64,000 nucleotides of DNA from assembly GCF_014200675.1 (NCBI RefSeq), contig NZ_JACHCI010000013.1, forward strand, positions 1-64,000, in the 5' to 3' direction. This document shows, piece after piece, positions 1 through 8,841 of this stretch. The position numbers and the translations under genes were made by a program. The DNA comes from Janthinobacterium saanense (GTDB lineage Bacteria; Pseudomonadota; Gammaproteobacteria; Burkholderiales; Burkholderiaceae_D). The notes beneath the pieces were generated by a model. It was not told the DNA's origin, did no database searches, and saw only the letters and a program-made list of their open reading frames with translations. The number at the start of each line of letters is the position of its first letter. Position 1 is the stretch's first letter.

Positions 1-76
1 CGCCCCCGTTGGTATCGGCAGCGTTATGCTGCACTAGGTTGGACCATTGGCAGGCAGGACGGTTCGGCAAAGATGA

Positions 77-280
77 AGATCAGCGCTAATCAACTTCAAT
101 ATTGATAGCAAGCTAGACAGTACTTTGGAAGACCTCAAGGTCCACTATGGCGCCGCGTCGAAGGCTGAGGTTCTGCGCAAGGCGATTGCCTTGTTAAACG
201 TTGTCAGCCGCAATGAAAACGAGGACGGCAGCGTCACCATTCGGCACAATGAGCAGGATGTGAAGGTCATTTTGCGGTGA
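77..280 (+). pseudogene. Ribbon-helix-helix (CopG-like) small protein, probably frameshifted at its start
   Basis: Reading from about 101 gives NIDSKLDSTLEDL, then HYGAASKAEVLRKAIALL, then a short C-terminus ending at the TGA of 278-280. The helix pattern with AEVLRKAIALL is typical of small CopG/RHH DNA-binding proteins. No ATG lies in this frame. An in-frame TGA is at 74-76, and the only nearby ATG (73) is in another frame and stops at 103. Either translation starts at a rare codon (ATT 101 or TTG 125) or the 5' end carries a frameshift. The stop overlaps the GTG of the next gene, which suggests translational coupling. Function as a regulator is inferred from the fold only. Confidence 0.45.
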
Positions 281-639
281 GCCCGCCTGGTGCCGGCCAA
301 GGCAGAACGGTTAACCTTGGCGAGGAGGAAGCCAGGCTGGGCCCAACGCCAGTCGAGACCGCCACAGCACGCAGCATTACCGCCGACATGTGGTTTCGCG
401 GCTGTATGGTCGCAGTCGTTTGCGGCATTTTCGTCTGGCTCAATATGGGCGTCATGTCTTTCATACGCGACGCCTTTGCCCAGGATAACGCCATGATGAA
501 GGCGTCGCGACTGATGTCATCCACCGATCGCCTGATTACCTCGCATGTGGTAATGGCCTTGATTGGCGCCACGGTAGTGCAGACAGGCGTCGGCTTCATT
601 GCCATCATGAGTTATCTTTTCCCCAGGCGTCCCCGATAG
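277..639 (+). CDS. Small membrane protein, two transmembrane helices, unknown function
   Basis: A 120-residue protein with two hydrophobic segments (about residues 43-62 and 90-114) separated by a polar loop, ending in a basic tail (FPRRPR). No enzymatic motif is seen. The GTG start at 277 overlaps the stop of the upstream ribbon-helix-helix reading frame, and GAAGG lies 10 bases upstream. An ATG at 388 is a shorter alternative that would keep both membrane helices. The pairing with an RHH-type gene suggests a two-gene unit, but nothing in the sequence gives its role. Confidence 0.6.
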   Translation: MSPPGAGQGRTVNLGEEEARLGPTPVETATARSITADMWFRGCMVAVVCGIFVWLNMGVMSFIRDAFAQDNAMMKASRLMSSTDRLITSHVVMALIGATVVQTGVGFIAIMSYLFPRRPR

Positions 640-771
640 CCTTGGGGAAACATGCCGCTATGGTTTAATGATAATATTGCCTTTATTGTAATTCTTCCTT
701 GCCATAAATTATGAAAAGGGGGGCGTTTCCCCTTCTGCTTTCTGCTCTGTTTGCTCATCGACTACTCGATA

Positions 772-3177
772 ATGGACGCTAATCCATTCCGTCAGCCGTT
801 CGGAACCTACCCAGACAGCGAGAGCCTCATGCAAGCACAACACGATCAGCGCAATAGCGATAGCCTGACCATCGACCAATTAGCGGACGATCAGGTGACT
901 GATATGCATGAGCAGGATGATGAGCAGGATGAAACGCCGTCCCTATCCGCGCCGGTCGTCGCCGACCGCCAGCAGATGGAACTCAAAGCCATCCACGAAG
1001 CCATCGCCCGCGTGGAAGCCGAAGCGAAAGCCACTTGCGCCGCCGAGAGTCGGGCCCTGGCCGAAGCGCGCGTGCGCTCGCTGGCCGAAGACCGCGCCGC
1101 CATCGACGCCGCTGCCGCGGCGGCAGCGCAGCAAAATGCGCAAGCTGCCGAAGAAGCCATCAGCGCCAACCGCGAACGCCTGGAAACCATGCGCGCCGCC
1201 GCACAGGCCAGCGTAGCCCGGCTGGAAGCGGTCAAGCAGGAAACGGCGGAATTGCGCGCCCGTGTGGAAGCAGACAATGAAATCCGCCTGGCCGCCGAAC
1301 AGCGTACCCGCGTCGAGCAGGAAAACCGCCAGCGCGCCAGCGAACAGATCGCCGTACAGTCCGAACTGGCCGAGCAGGCAGCGCGCGCCTCCGAAGAATT
1401 GCAGGAACAGACCGAGCAGGCGCGTTTGCAGGCCGTCGAGCGCGTGGCCGCCGTGCAGGCTGCCAAGGATGAAATGATCGGTATCGCCTCGGCCGATGCG
1501 CGCGTGGCTGTGCTGGCCCGCGAGCGTGAGCGTCATGCGCATGGCGCGCGCCAGACGGCGCAGATGCTGGCCCAGGCCGAAAGCGAAGCGCTGGAACTGA
1601 CGGTGCAGCGCGAGCGCGCCGACCAGATCGCGCTGGAATCGGCCTTCAACCGCGCCGCCGCCGAAGTGCGGGCGCTGGAAGAAGCGCGTGCGCTGGCCCA
1701 CCTGGAACAGGAACGCGAAGCAATCGCCCTGGCGCAGGCGGAGTCTGAGCGCCATGCAGCGCAGTCGCTGCATTTGCGCTTGCAGACTGAAAAAGAATTA
1801 CGCGACGCAGCCGTCCACCGCGAGCGCCTGGAAATGGTGGCCGTTGCCAGCGCCCAGGCGCGCCGCGACGCCGACCTGCGCATCCTGGCCGCTACCGAAG
1901 CGCGCATCGAAGTGGACCGCCAATTGCGCGCCGTGGCGCTGGCCCGCGTGGCAGCCGAACAGGATGCGCAAGCCGCCGGCCAGACCAAACTGGAAGCGGA
2001 AGCGGCTGCCCTGATACAAATCAAAGAACGTGAAGCGGCCGAGCAAGCCGCCGCCGCTGCCGCCGCCTTGCTGCTGCAAGAAGAGCAATGCGCCGTACAT
2101 CTGGCGCAAGAACGCGTCGAGCAGGCGGAAACCAGGCAAGCCCTGGCGGCGCGCCAGAATGCGGCCGAACAGGAAGCCATCGCCAGCGTCGATGCGCAAC
2201 TGGTGACGCAGGCGCAAACAGCCGCATTGGCCGAGGAAAAAGCTGCCCAGGCAGCCTTGCTGCAGATGGCTGAACAGCAGCGCGCCGAAGCCGAGCAGGC
2301 CGCCATTGACGCCTTGCACGCCAGGCTCGATGCCGAAGCGCTGGCCCTCTGCGCAGCCCAGGAACGCGCTAGCGCTGAAGCGGCGCAAGCCGAATTGCTG
2401 CGCGGCCAGCAGGCGGCCGAACTGGTGTTGACGCAAGTTGCGCAAAACGAGGCGGACGCCATCCGTACCCTGATGGACCAGGCGCTGGTCGAAGGTGAAC
2501 AGAAGGCCGCTGCCGCGCAAGCGGTGCAGGCGCAGGCGCGCCTGGCCGTGGAACTGGGCCAGGTACATGCCGAGCGCGCCCGCGTGGAAAGTGAAAAAGC
2601 CCAGGCGGCCGAAGCGTTGCTGGCCTCGGAGCGCGACTTTGTCGCCGCCGAACGTGATTCGCTGGCGCTGATCGCACAAAAACTGGTGCAGCAGCGCCAG
2701 ACCAGCGTCGCCGAAGAACGGGCATCAAAAGCCATCGCCAGCCGCCTGGAAGCAGAAAAGCAGGCGACTGCCGCCGCCGAAGAGCGCGCCGTGCTGGAAC
2801 AGCAGGCACTCGACGCCATGCGCCAGCGCGAACAACTGGAACTGGCCGCGCAGCAGGCCGCCAGTGAGAAGACAGAAGCGCAGCAAGCCTTGCTGGCCAG
2901 CGCCCAGGCGCACGCGGCATTACAGCGCAAGGCCGCCGATACCACGCGCGCCATGGCCGTAGCCAAACAGCAATTACTGGAATTGGAAATGCAGCGCGCG
3001 CAGCAGCAGGAACGCGAACTGGCGGCCTTGCGCGTCAGCCTGCAACAGCAGCATCAACATGGCGAGTTTGCCAGTGCGCTGGCCTCGGCCCGCGCCAAGG
3101 CTGAACAGGCCAGCCTGGATGATGGTACGGCGCAGCCGGGGCACGCTGGCGCGGCGGGAGTCTGGCGCGCACGCTAA
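772..3177 (+). CDS. Very long Ala/Glu/Gln-rich coiled-coil protein
   Basis: About 800 residues. After an acidic N-terminal region of about 60 residues (DEQDE, DDQ motifs), the rest is almost uninterrupted alanine, glutamate, glutamine and arginine with heptad-like spacing and almost no proline, glycine or aromatic residues, so a single very long alpha-helical coiled coil is predicted. There is no signal peptide or membrane segment. It resembles the helical domains of TolA- or filament-like proteins only in composition. ATG 772 is chosen; TTG 751 and ATG 829 are alternatives and none has a strong Shine-Dalgarno. It ends before a strong terminator and converges on the ter operon. A cytoskeletal or scaffolding role is possible but unproven. 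Confidence 0.7.
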   Translation: MDANPFRQPFGTYPDSESLMQAQHDQRNSDSLTIDQLADDQVTDMHEQDDEQDETPSLSAPVVADRQQMELKAIHEAIARVEAEAKATCAAESRALAEARVRSLAEDRAAIDAAAAAAAQQNAQAAEEAISANRERLETMRAAAQASVARLEAVKQETAELRARVEADNEIRLAAEQRTRVEQENRQRASEQIAVQSELAEQAARASEELQEQTEQARLQAVERVAAVQAAKDEMIGIASADARVAVLARERERHAHGARQTAQMLAQAESEALELTVQRERADQIALESAFNRAAAEVRALEEARALAHLEQEREAIALAQAESERHAAQSLHLRLQTEKELRDAAVHRERLEMVAVASAQARRDADLRILAATEARIEVDRQLRAVALARVAAEQDAQAAGQTKLEAEAAALIQIKEREAAEQAAAAAAALLLQEEQCAVHLAQERVEQAETRQALAARQNAAEQEAIASVDAQLVTQAQTAALAEEKAAQAALLQMAEQQRAEAEQAAIDALHARLDAEALALCAAQERASAEAAQAELLRGQQAAELVLTQVAQNEADAIRTLMDQALVEGEQKAAAAQAVQAQARLAVELGQVHAERARVESEKAQAAEALLASERDFVAAERDSLALIAQKLVQQRQTSVAEERASKAIASRLEAEKQATAAAEERAVLEQQALDAMRQREQLELAAQQAASEKTEAQQALLASAQAHAALQRKAADTTRAMAVAKQQLLELEMQRAQQQERELAALRVSLQQQHQHGEFASALASARAKAEQASLDDGTAQPGHAGAAGVWRAR

Positions 3178-3190
3178 TAAAGGCAGGCAT

Positions 3191-3231
3191 AAAAAAACGG
3201 GGCCAGACGATGAGTCTGGCCCCGTTTTTTT
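3191..3231. terminator. Bidirectional rho-independent terminator
   Basis: Perfect stem with arms ACGGGGCCAGAC and GTCTGGCCCCGT around loop GATGA, flanked by an A-run on the left and a T-run on the right. It can therefore stop transcription of the coiled-coil gene on the plus strand and of the ter operon on the minus strand. Confidence 0.92.
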
Positions 3232-3246
3232 ATGCAGGAAGCAGCA

Positions 3247-3621
3247 TCAAGGACTCAGTACCACCTTGTCCGCATAGTATTCCGTCTCGCCGAAACACTG
3301 GGTCGGTACGCCCTTGTGCTGGCTGTAGCTGACCAGGATATGCTTGCCGGCGGCGGCCGACAATTGTTTGGCGACCATTTCATCGCGCACGCTGAACTGG
3401 AATTTTTCCGGGATCGTGCCTGGCAGCGCCGTCAGCAGCAACTCGCCTTCCCAGGTCTTGCAGATCCAGCCCCGCTTGGAAAACTTTTGCAGATAGCCAG
3501 CCCGTTCGCCTTCCGAGTACGAGAAGCTGAGTGACAGCCAGGTGTAGGCTGCCAGCAGCAAGATACCGGCCAGAATAAAAATGGCGAAGGCGAAAGTGAC
3601 TTTTTTGGTCGTAGGGGTCAT
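3247..3621 (-). CDS. Small membrane-anchored protein at the end of the ter operon
   Basis: A 124-residue protein with one N-terminal transmembrane helix (about residues 9-31) and a soluble domain containing YSEGERAGYLQKFSKRGW and CKTWEGE, a pattern seen in conserved proteobacterial hypothetical proteins. The start lies 18 bases downstream of the TerA-type gene and an AGAAG-like Shine-Dalgarno precedes it, so it is probably the last gene of the operon, followed by the shared terminator. No catalytic motif is visible and no function is claimed. Confidence 0.7.
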   Translation of the reverse strand: MTPTTKKVTFAFAIFILAGILLLAAYTWLSLSFSYSEGERAGYLQKFSKRGWICKTWEGELLLTALPGTIPEKFQFSVRDEMVAKQLSAAAGKHILVSYSQHKGVPTQCFGETEYYADKVVLSP

Positions 3622-3639
3622 GGTGGGCTTCTCTTAAAT

Positions 3640-4887
3640 TTAGTCTTTTCTGCCGGCTTTCCAGTTCAGGCCGAACTGGTAACGTTCGTCCATCGCCTGG
3701 TGCGCAGTGATTTTACCTTGGCCGCCGAAGTATTCCACCAATTTCGTCACCTGCAGATTGCCGCCGTGGTTTTCCAGCATGGCGATGGCGCACATGGCGT
3801 GCGGGCTGTGGCTGTCCAGGCGCACTTCGACCGTGGGCTGGCCCGGCACGTCAATCGTCACCACGCCATCGGTGGCCGCCCAGTTGGGCACGCCCTCGTA
3901 GATGAAGGCATACACCAGCACGCGCTTGATCTGGTCGAAATGCGTGCCGTTGATGAAGATGTTTTCGCCGTCGCTGGCACTGCCCGTGCGGTCGTCGCCT
4001 TCCAGGTGGATGTACGGCGGACGGTCGAAGGCGCCCCAGCTATTGCCCAGCGCTTGCACGGCGCTCTTGGCGCCATTCGTCATCTCGAACAGGCAGCCGA
4101 TATCGAGGTCGATGCCGCCGGCCGCTTCGGCTGGCTTGGCGAACAGCTTGCCCAGGAAACCCGTACCCTGGCTGGCGCTGGACGCCTGGTTTTGCGGCGT
4201 ATTCTGGTTCCAGTTCAGGTTGACCCGGATGCGGCCATAAGCGCCGTTGTCGCGCTTGTCGAGCGAGATCTTGTCGCCGCGTTTTTCCAGGCGTATTTTT
4301 GACAGCGAGATTTTATTCGCAGGTGGCGCCGCCGGTGCTGGAGCAGGGATCGATGCCGGCGCCGGTGCAGGCGTAGCTTGGCTCGCCTCGCTGCCGCCAA
4401 AGTGTTTCAGCAGCGCCGCCAGGCCGCCTGCAAAACCCTGGCCCACGGCGCCGAAACGCCAGCTGCCGTCGCGGCGGTACAGCTCACCGATGATGACGGC
4501 TTTTTCGTCCTGGAAGTCCTGTCCTGCAAACGCGAAGCTGGCATTGGACCCCAGCGCCAGGCTGGAGGCGCCCAGCGCGCGCATACTGCCCTGTTCCGTG
4601 GCGGCCGTGAAGACCAGCTTGTCGATGGAGGTCGGCAGGCGCGCCAGGTCGATCTGGAACACGGAACGCGGGCCGTTCAGGGCCACCGTCACGGCGTTGT
4701 CGGGCGAGCTCTTCTGGTTGTAGAACACCATGTAGCGGTCGTCCGACAGCTTGCCGCCAGCATCGACGCCGAAGCAGCTGACGTCCACTTCCATCGAGCC
4801 GGAAACGATGTCGAGCGTGACGGCGAAGGGGCCGTTCAAGCCCAGGTCAGCCAGTTTGCCTTTTTGTCCGCGTGTGAAATTGGTCAT
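3640..4887 (-). CDS. terA: TerA-type tellurium-resistance/stress protein (two TerD-like domains)
   Basis: About 415 residues. The N-terminal part (FTRGQKGKLADLGL, SSPDNAV, then IGELYRRDGSWRFGAVGQGF) is a TerD domain. A Pro/Ala linker follows (about 200-225), then a second beta-rich domain beginning SLSKIRLEKRGDKISL and containing the TerA-like stretch DLDIGCLFEM to YEGVPNW. TerD-family domains bind calcium in characterised members. The start is ATG 4887, which overlaps the stop of the upstream lyase gene (ATGA), so the longer reading frame through to 5034 is rejected. The assignment to TerA rests on this two-domain architecture; the substrate or partner is unknown. Confidence 0.85.
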   Translation of the reverse strand: MTNFTRGQKGKLADLGLNGPFAVTLDIVSGSMEVDVSCFGVDAGGKLSDDRYMVFYNQKSSPDNAVTVALNGPRSVFQIDLARLPTSIDKLVFTAATEQGSMRALGASSLALGSNASFAFAGQDFQDEKAVIIGELYRRDGSWRFGAVGQGFAGGLAALLKHFGGSEASQATPAPAPASIPAPAPAAPPANKISLSKIRLEKRGDKISLDKRDNGAYGRIRVNLNWNQNTPQNQASSASQGTGFLGKLFAKPAEAAGGIDLDIGCLFEMTNGAKSAVQALGNSWGAFDRPPYIHLEGDDRTGSASDGENIFINGTHFDQIKRVLVYAFIYEGVPNWAATDGVVTIDVPGQPTVEVRLDSHSPHAMCAIAMLENHGGNLQVTKLVEYFGGQGKITAHQAMDERYQFGLNWKAGRKD

Positions 4888-5864
4888 GATCGTGTAGTCC
4901 CTTCGTCGCTGTGAGCTTGGTTCAATGAGTGGTTCGATGAATGATTCGATGGTCCGGCGGCGTGGCGGATGCCAAACAGCCTCGCTTGTTCGATGATGCG
5001 CTGTGCCCAGCTGCTGTGGGTGGCCACTTCGCACATCGCGTCCTGCATGCGGAAGACGGCCGGGCTGTCCGGATCGATAATGCGCAGCGCCAGTTCAATA
5101 TCCGATTGCGCAACCTGGTAGTGGCGTTCGATCTGCGGCACTTGCTCCGGGTGGATGGCGGTTTTGGCGATCATGCCATGTGCCATATCCTGCGCCACCT
5201 CGGCGTCCAGCCATTGGCCTTGCGACAGGTGCTCAAAGACGGGCGCCGTCAATTGAAAACCGTGCGGCTTGAAGATCGTCACCAGGCGGCCGATCACCTG
5301 GCCCAGCGGCGTCTGGTAAATCGTGCCGGTGGTGGGGCGGCGCAGTCCCAGCAAGGCCAGCAAATCATTGCCGCCTATACGCAGCGCCAGGATGCGGCGG
5401 CGCACTTCGGGTGCTGATAATACGATCCTGAACTGCTTCATTTCTTCGTCGTCGAAGACTTCGACCGTTTCCAGGGTCGGCATCAGCAAGTGATGCGTGT
5501 GGCGCACCAGCTCGAAATAGGCGGCAAAGTTATGACGCGTGGATTTGGGCAGCACGAAGCCGCTCAGCTTATCCGCGCCCGGCATGGCCAGCACGCGCGC
5601 CAGCACTTCCACGTTACGCACGCGCACGAAGCGCAGCGTGTCCGATTCTTCGCGCATGGTTTGCAGCGCCAGCGACAGGTTGAACAGCGCGTAGCTCAGA
5701 TCGCGTTCGGCGATGGCGTCTTCCGTGCAAAAGATCACGGAGCGCAGATGGCCCAATTTATCGCCGTTGGCGATTGCCAGCAAATCCTTGTGCGTGGTCG
5801 GCACATACATGGAAGCGCCCAGCGCCGCCTTGTGTTCACTTTGTGGGTGGATCGCCTTATCCAT
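4884..5864 (-). CDS. CitE/HpcH-HpaI-like C-C bond lyase of the ter module
   Basis: About 326 residues with the TIM-barrel pattern of the HpcH/HpaI aldolase/citrate lyase beta family: VIFCTEDAI near the N-terminus, LRFVRVRN (arginines for substrate/CoA), TLETVEVF (metal-binding Glu) and RIGGNDLLALLG. Family members cleave or form C-C bonds on acyl-CoA or oxo-acid substrates. ATG 5864 is selected because AGGAG lies 8 bases upstream; the GTG at 5873 would overlap that ribosome site. It overlaps the upstream StiP-like gene by 8 bases and the TerA-type gene by 4. The physiological substrate in ter operons is not known. Confidence 0.82.
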   Translation of the reverse strand: MDKAIHPQSEHKAALGASMYVPTTHKDLLAIANGDKLGHLRSVIFCTEDAIAERDLSYALFNLSLALQTMREESDTLRFVRVRNVEVLARVLAMPGADKLSGFVLPKSTRHNFAAYFELVRHTHHLLMPTLETVEVFDDEEMKQFRIVLSAPEVRRRILALRIGGNDLLALLGLRRPTTGTIYQTPLGQVIGRLVTIFKPHGFQLTAPVFEHLSQGQWLDAEVAQDMAHGMIAKTAIHPEQVPQIERHYQVAQSDIELALRIIDPDSPAVFRMQDAMCEVATHSSWAQRIIEQARLFGIRHAAGPSNHSSNHSLNQAHSDEGTTRS

Positions 5865-6957
5865 CGACGGCACTCCTGATCAGGGCAACGGCCTGGTAGG
5901 GCAGTGCCGGTTCTACACTGACGGGGATGTTTTTTTCCTGTGCCAGCAACAGCAAATGCGCCACGTCCGGCGCCGTGGTGTCGCGCACGATCAGGCGCTC
6001 GGGCACGCGGCGCAGCAGCACGCGTGTCGCTTCGCCGATGCCGGGCTTGATCAGGTTAATGTCTTCGACGCCGTAGTCGCGCTGCGCCTGCGCCATATAG
6101 GCTTGCGAGCGGGCTGCCATGGCGTGGCTATCGACCGCTTCAGCCAGCGGCACACCATCGCTGGCGGCCAAGGCGAGGGCATCGGCCAGCAAGCCATCGG
6201 CGAAGGCGCGCGACTGGTCGTGCGCTTCGAACTGTGCATAATAGACGCAGCCATGGAAGTCGTCTGCGCCTATCTGCGCATTGAGCACCGAGCGGCTGAC
6301 CAGGCCAGACACCGTGGCGTTCAGTATGCTCGACGGGATCAGGTAGTCGCTGGACGAGGCGGCGCAGGCGGCCGTGCCGGCCAGGTCGGCCAATACGAAC
6401 AGGCCGCCATCGATGGCCGTGCCGTGCTGCGTATTGTAGTCGTGCACGGCCTGGCGCAGTTCGCGCGAAATCACGCCCTTGCCGGTCCAGCCATCGACAA
6501 ACACGATAGCTTCCGGCGCGTGGCCTTGCGCCAGGATGTGCTTGATGGCGTTGGCGTCGATGCCACGGTCGCGGATGATGGAGACCGAGTAATGGCTGCA
6601 CTCGCGCTGGAATACCTGGCGCAGCACATGGCCCAAAATGACACCCACCGGCGTGCCGGCGCGCGCCAGCGAAACGATGGTAACGGGGCCGCTGCGGCGC
6701 GCCGCGATCAGGGCCGCCAGGCGCAGGCAGTCGCGCGCCATCTGCAATCGGTTGGCGGCAAATGCGCTCTGGAATAGCGCCAGGTAGGCGGGCGAGGGCA
6801 GGGATTCCGGCGACAGCATTTCGCTGTAATGGCGCTGGCCCGACTGGATCAGCCGCTCTTTTTCGGCCAGGTCCAGTATCGGTTCAAGCGCCATCGGCGT
6901 GAGCAGAAACTGCACGTCGTCCTGGCGGTAACTGCCGCTGAAATGCATGGCCGTCAT
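5857..6957 (-). CDS. StiP/PELOTA-PRTase family protein of the ter module
   Basis: About 366 residues. The N-terminal two thirds carries a phosphoribosyltransferase-like fold: SLARAGTPVGVILGHVL, SIIRDRGID, then EAIVFVDGWTGKG as the PRPP-loop equivalent. The C-terminal part (INLIKPGIGEATRVLLRRVPERLIVRD) resembles the PELOTA RNA-binding-like domain that accompanies this family, often labelled cysteine protease StiP in databases. ATG 6957 overlaps the HAD stop as ATGA. In published genomic analysis of ter systems such genes belong to a predicted pathway for a nucleoside-like metabolite; the reaction itself is inferred. Confidence 0.8.
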   Translation of the reverse strand: MTAMHFSGSYRQDDVQFLLTPMALEPILDLAEKERLIQSGQRHYSEMLSPESLPSPAYLALFQSAFAANRLQMARDCLRLAALIAARRSGPVTIVSLARAGTPVGVILGHVLRQVFQRECSHYSVSIIRDRGIDANAIKHILAQGHAPEAIVFVDGWTGKGVISRELRQAVHDYNTQHGTAIDGGLFVLADLAGTAACAASSSDYLIPSSILNATVSGLVSRSVLNAQIGADDFHGCVYYAQFEAHDQSRAFADGLLADALALAASDGVPLAEAVDSHAMAARSQAYMAQAQRDYGVEDINLIKPGIGEATRVLLRRVPERLIVRDTTAPDVAHLLLLAQEKNIPVSVEPALPYQAVALIRSAVDG

Positions 6958-7706
6958 AGCGCCGCCACGGTGAGCGCCGCCAACTGCGTGCCATTGGGGA
7001 CGATGGCGTAGTCGCATTCAGCCATGAAGCGGGCGTCCGAGCGGCTGTCGCCCATGCCGAAGCTCAAAATGGGGCCGTGTTCGGCTTCCAGTTCGGCACG
7101 CAGGTAAGCGACGGCGCGCGCCTTGTTCAAAGTCTTGGGCAGCACGGCCAGGTTGTTGCCGTTGCGGTGGATGAAGTAGTCGCTGCCTTCGGTGGCTATC
7201 CAGTCTTGCAGCACTTGTTGTTCGATCTCGGCCAGCCGTTCGCCGCGCGCTTCATGGTCCTTGACGACGATGTAGAACGGCGTGCCGTAGTCTTCGATCA
7301 GGCGCGCGCGCGATGGCAGGCCAGCCTTGGACTGGAAGTCGTCGATGATGCGCATGGCGTCTGTCAGGCCGGGCAGGGCTGCCTGCATGTCTTCCTGCAT
7401 CAGCGCCAGCCAGCCCGCATCGAGTGCGCCGCCCGGCTGCAGCACGATACCGCCGTAATCGAGCACGCTGTAGCTGGTGAAGGGCAGGTCGACCCGGCGA
7501 AACGCGTCGCCATTGCGGGCGGTGGCCGGTATCAGGGTCATGCCGCTTTGGGCGAATTCAAAGAAGGCGCGCTGGCGCGCCGTGGTAAACGAGCAGGCAT
7601 CGCCATTTTTCAGGTAGGCAGCCGGTTGCAGGTCGGCCTCGCCCACGCATTTTTTCGGCGTCTGGAACAGGGTATCGTCCAGGTCAACAAACAGGAATTT
7701 CTTCAA
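6954..7706 (-). CDS. HAD-superfamily phosphatase of the ter module
   Basis: A 250-residue protein. Motif I is VDLDDT (Asp8 and Asp10), motif II lies around TLIPATARN, and motif IV is GMGDSRSDARF. This gives the complete HAD phosphatase set, with a cap region in the middle as in Cof- or sucrose-phosphatase-like members. It starts inside the upstream PRTase gene (23-base overlap) and ends in an ATGA overlap with the StiP-like gene. A sugar-phosphate or nucleotide-like substrate made by the neighbouring PRTases is likely but inferred. Confidence 0.85.
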   Translation of the reverse strand: MKKFLFVDLDDTLFQTPKKCVGEADLQPAAYLKNGDACSFTTARQRAFFEFAQSGMTLIPATARNGDAFRRVDLPFTSYSVLDYGGIVLQPGGALDAGWLALMQEDMQAALPGLTDAMRIIDDFQSKAGLPSRARLIEDYGTPFYIVVKDHEARGERLAEIEQQVLQDWIATEGSDYFIHRNGNNLAVLPKTLNKARAVAYLRAELEAEHGPILSFGMGDSRSDARFMAECDYAIVPNGTQLAALTVAAL

Positions 7707-8841
7707 TTTTGGTCTCTGACTGAAAGTGGAACAGGCGGCCGTTCAATTGGCCGGCGAGTTGCATGAGGGCCGGGCTGGCCGGCGTTTCATGGCAGATCAA
7801 GACGTGCTGGTACTGGCCCGGCGCGACGTTGTACAGATAGTTGGCAATGCCTTCGCCGTAATTGTCGTCGCAGGATACGATATGGCCGACGGAGCCCCAC
7901 GACAAAATCGGCGAGCGCGTGGTCGATTGCACCACCACGCTCTTGCCCAGCGCTTCGAGTTCGCGCGCCAGCAAGAATGATGGGTGCATGAATTCGCCCG
8001 TGCCCAGCACCAGCACCGTGTCGCCGGTGGCGATTTCCTGCGCCAGTTGCACGGCTAGGCTCTGTGGTGGCCTCAAGGCGCGGCCTACGCCGATGCGCCC
8101 AAAAGAAGCGCTGGCGCCCCGTTCCTGTTCCGCTTCGAAGCGCTGCGCCGGCGCGGCCGATGGCGCCGGCACTGCGCCCACCTGGAAGGCGTACTGGCCT
8201 GAGAGAGCAGCACCGATACTGGTGGGCAGGCCGAAACGCTGGCTCAAACCTGCGTTGGCTTCTTTGCCCATGAAATTGGTGATCACGCCCAGGTGCAGCT
8301 TTTCCAGTTGCGGATAGCGCGCGCGGCACACTGCCACCAGGTTGGCGAAGGTGTTGCCGGTCGACGCTTCATCGTCGATCAGCACCAGGCTGCGCGCGTT
8401 GGAAAACAGCAGGCTGGCCGCATCCGATAAATGCAGGAACTGGCGCGGCGCATGGCTGTGCGACTCTTCGAATTCAAAGAAGGGCACGCTGCCGACCCGG
8501 TAGCGCGAGCTATGCAAGAACAGCGCCTTGCCAGTTGGATTGGCCCGCAGCCAGGCTTCGAACACGCCCTGGCCCAGGCCCACGGCTGTTTCGGCCATGG
8601 CGATGAAGACCACGGGGCCGGGCAGGCTCGGTGGAATCTGCGCCGCCAGGTCATCGTGGATGGCTTCCATGGCGCGCGGCGTGACGGGCCAGTGTTTACC
8701 GAGCACCTTGGACAGGAACAGGAAGCCGCGCTTGGCGTTGGCCCGTGCGGCAAAGCCGACCAGCCAGTCGAGCGGAAAGCGCGCATCGTCCACCTTTAAT
8801 GTCAGTTCGCCCGTGGGCATTTGCTTCTTGACGATATTCAT
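7684..8841 (-). CDS. Phosphoribosyltransferase with C-terminal TRSP domain (ter module)
   Basis: About 385 residues. The PRTase core is recognised by the PRPP-binding loop SLVLIDDEASTGNTFAN and the hood/flexible region around FLHSSRYRVG. A C-terminal domain from about residue 245 (GRIGVGR, LVLGTGEFMHP, VVVQSTTRSPI) matches the TRSP domain that accompanies PRTases in ter operons. The start is the ATG at 8841, which overlaps the ATP-grasp stop. Together with the ATP-grasp, HAD and PELOTA-PRTase neighbours it fits the predicted nucleoside-like metabolite pathway of ter systems; the product has not been determined. Confidence 0.83.
   Translation of the reverse strand: MNIVKKQMPTGELTLKVDDARFPLDWLVGFAARANAKRGFLFLSKVLGKHWPVTPRAMEAIHDDLAAQIPPSLPGPVVFIAMAETAVGLGQGVFEAWLRANPTGKALFLHSSRYRVGSVPFFEFEESHSHAPRQFLHLSDAASLLFSNARSLVLIDDEASTGNTFANLVAVCRARYPQLEKLHLGVITNFMGKEANAGLSQRFGLPTSIGAALSGQYAFQVGAVPAPSAAPAQRFEAEQERGASASFGRIGVGRALRPPQSLAVQLAQEIATGDTVLVLGTGEFMHPSFLLARELEALGKSVVVQSTTRSPILSWGSVGHIVSCDDNYGEGIANYLYNVAPGQYQHVLICHETPASPALMQLAGQLNGRLFHFQSETKIEEIPVC

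Noticed and set aside
891-2966. Long reading frames antisense to the coiled-coil gene
   Set aside because: The Ala/Glu/Gln-rich codons of the sense gene create long antisense frames rich in Cys, Ser and Arg with no ribosome sites or domains; they are composition shadows.
4888-5034. N-terminal extension of the TerA-type protein
   Set aside because: It lies wholly inside the lyase gene on the same strand, and ATG 4887 overlaps that gene's stop in the normal ATGA fashion.
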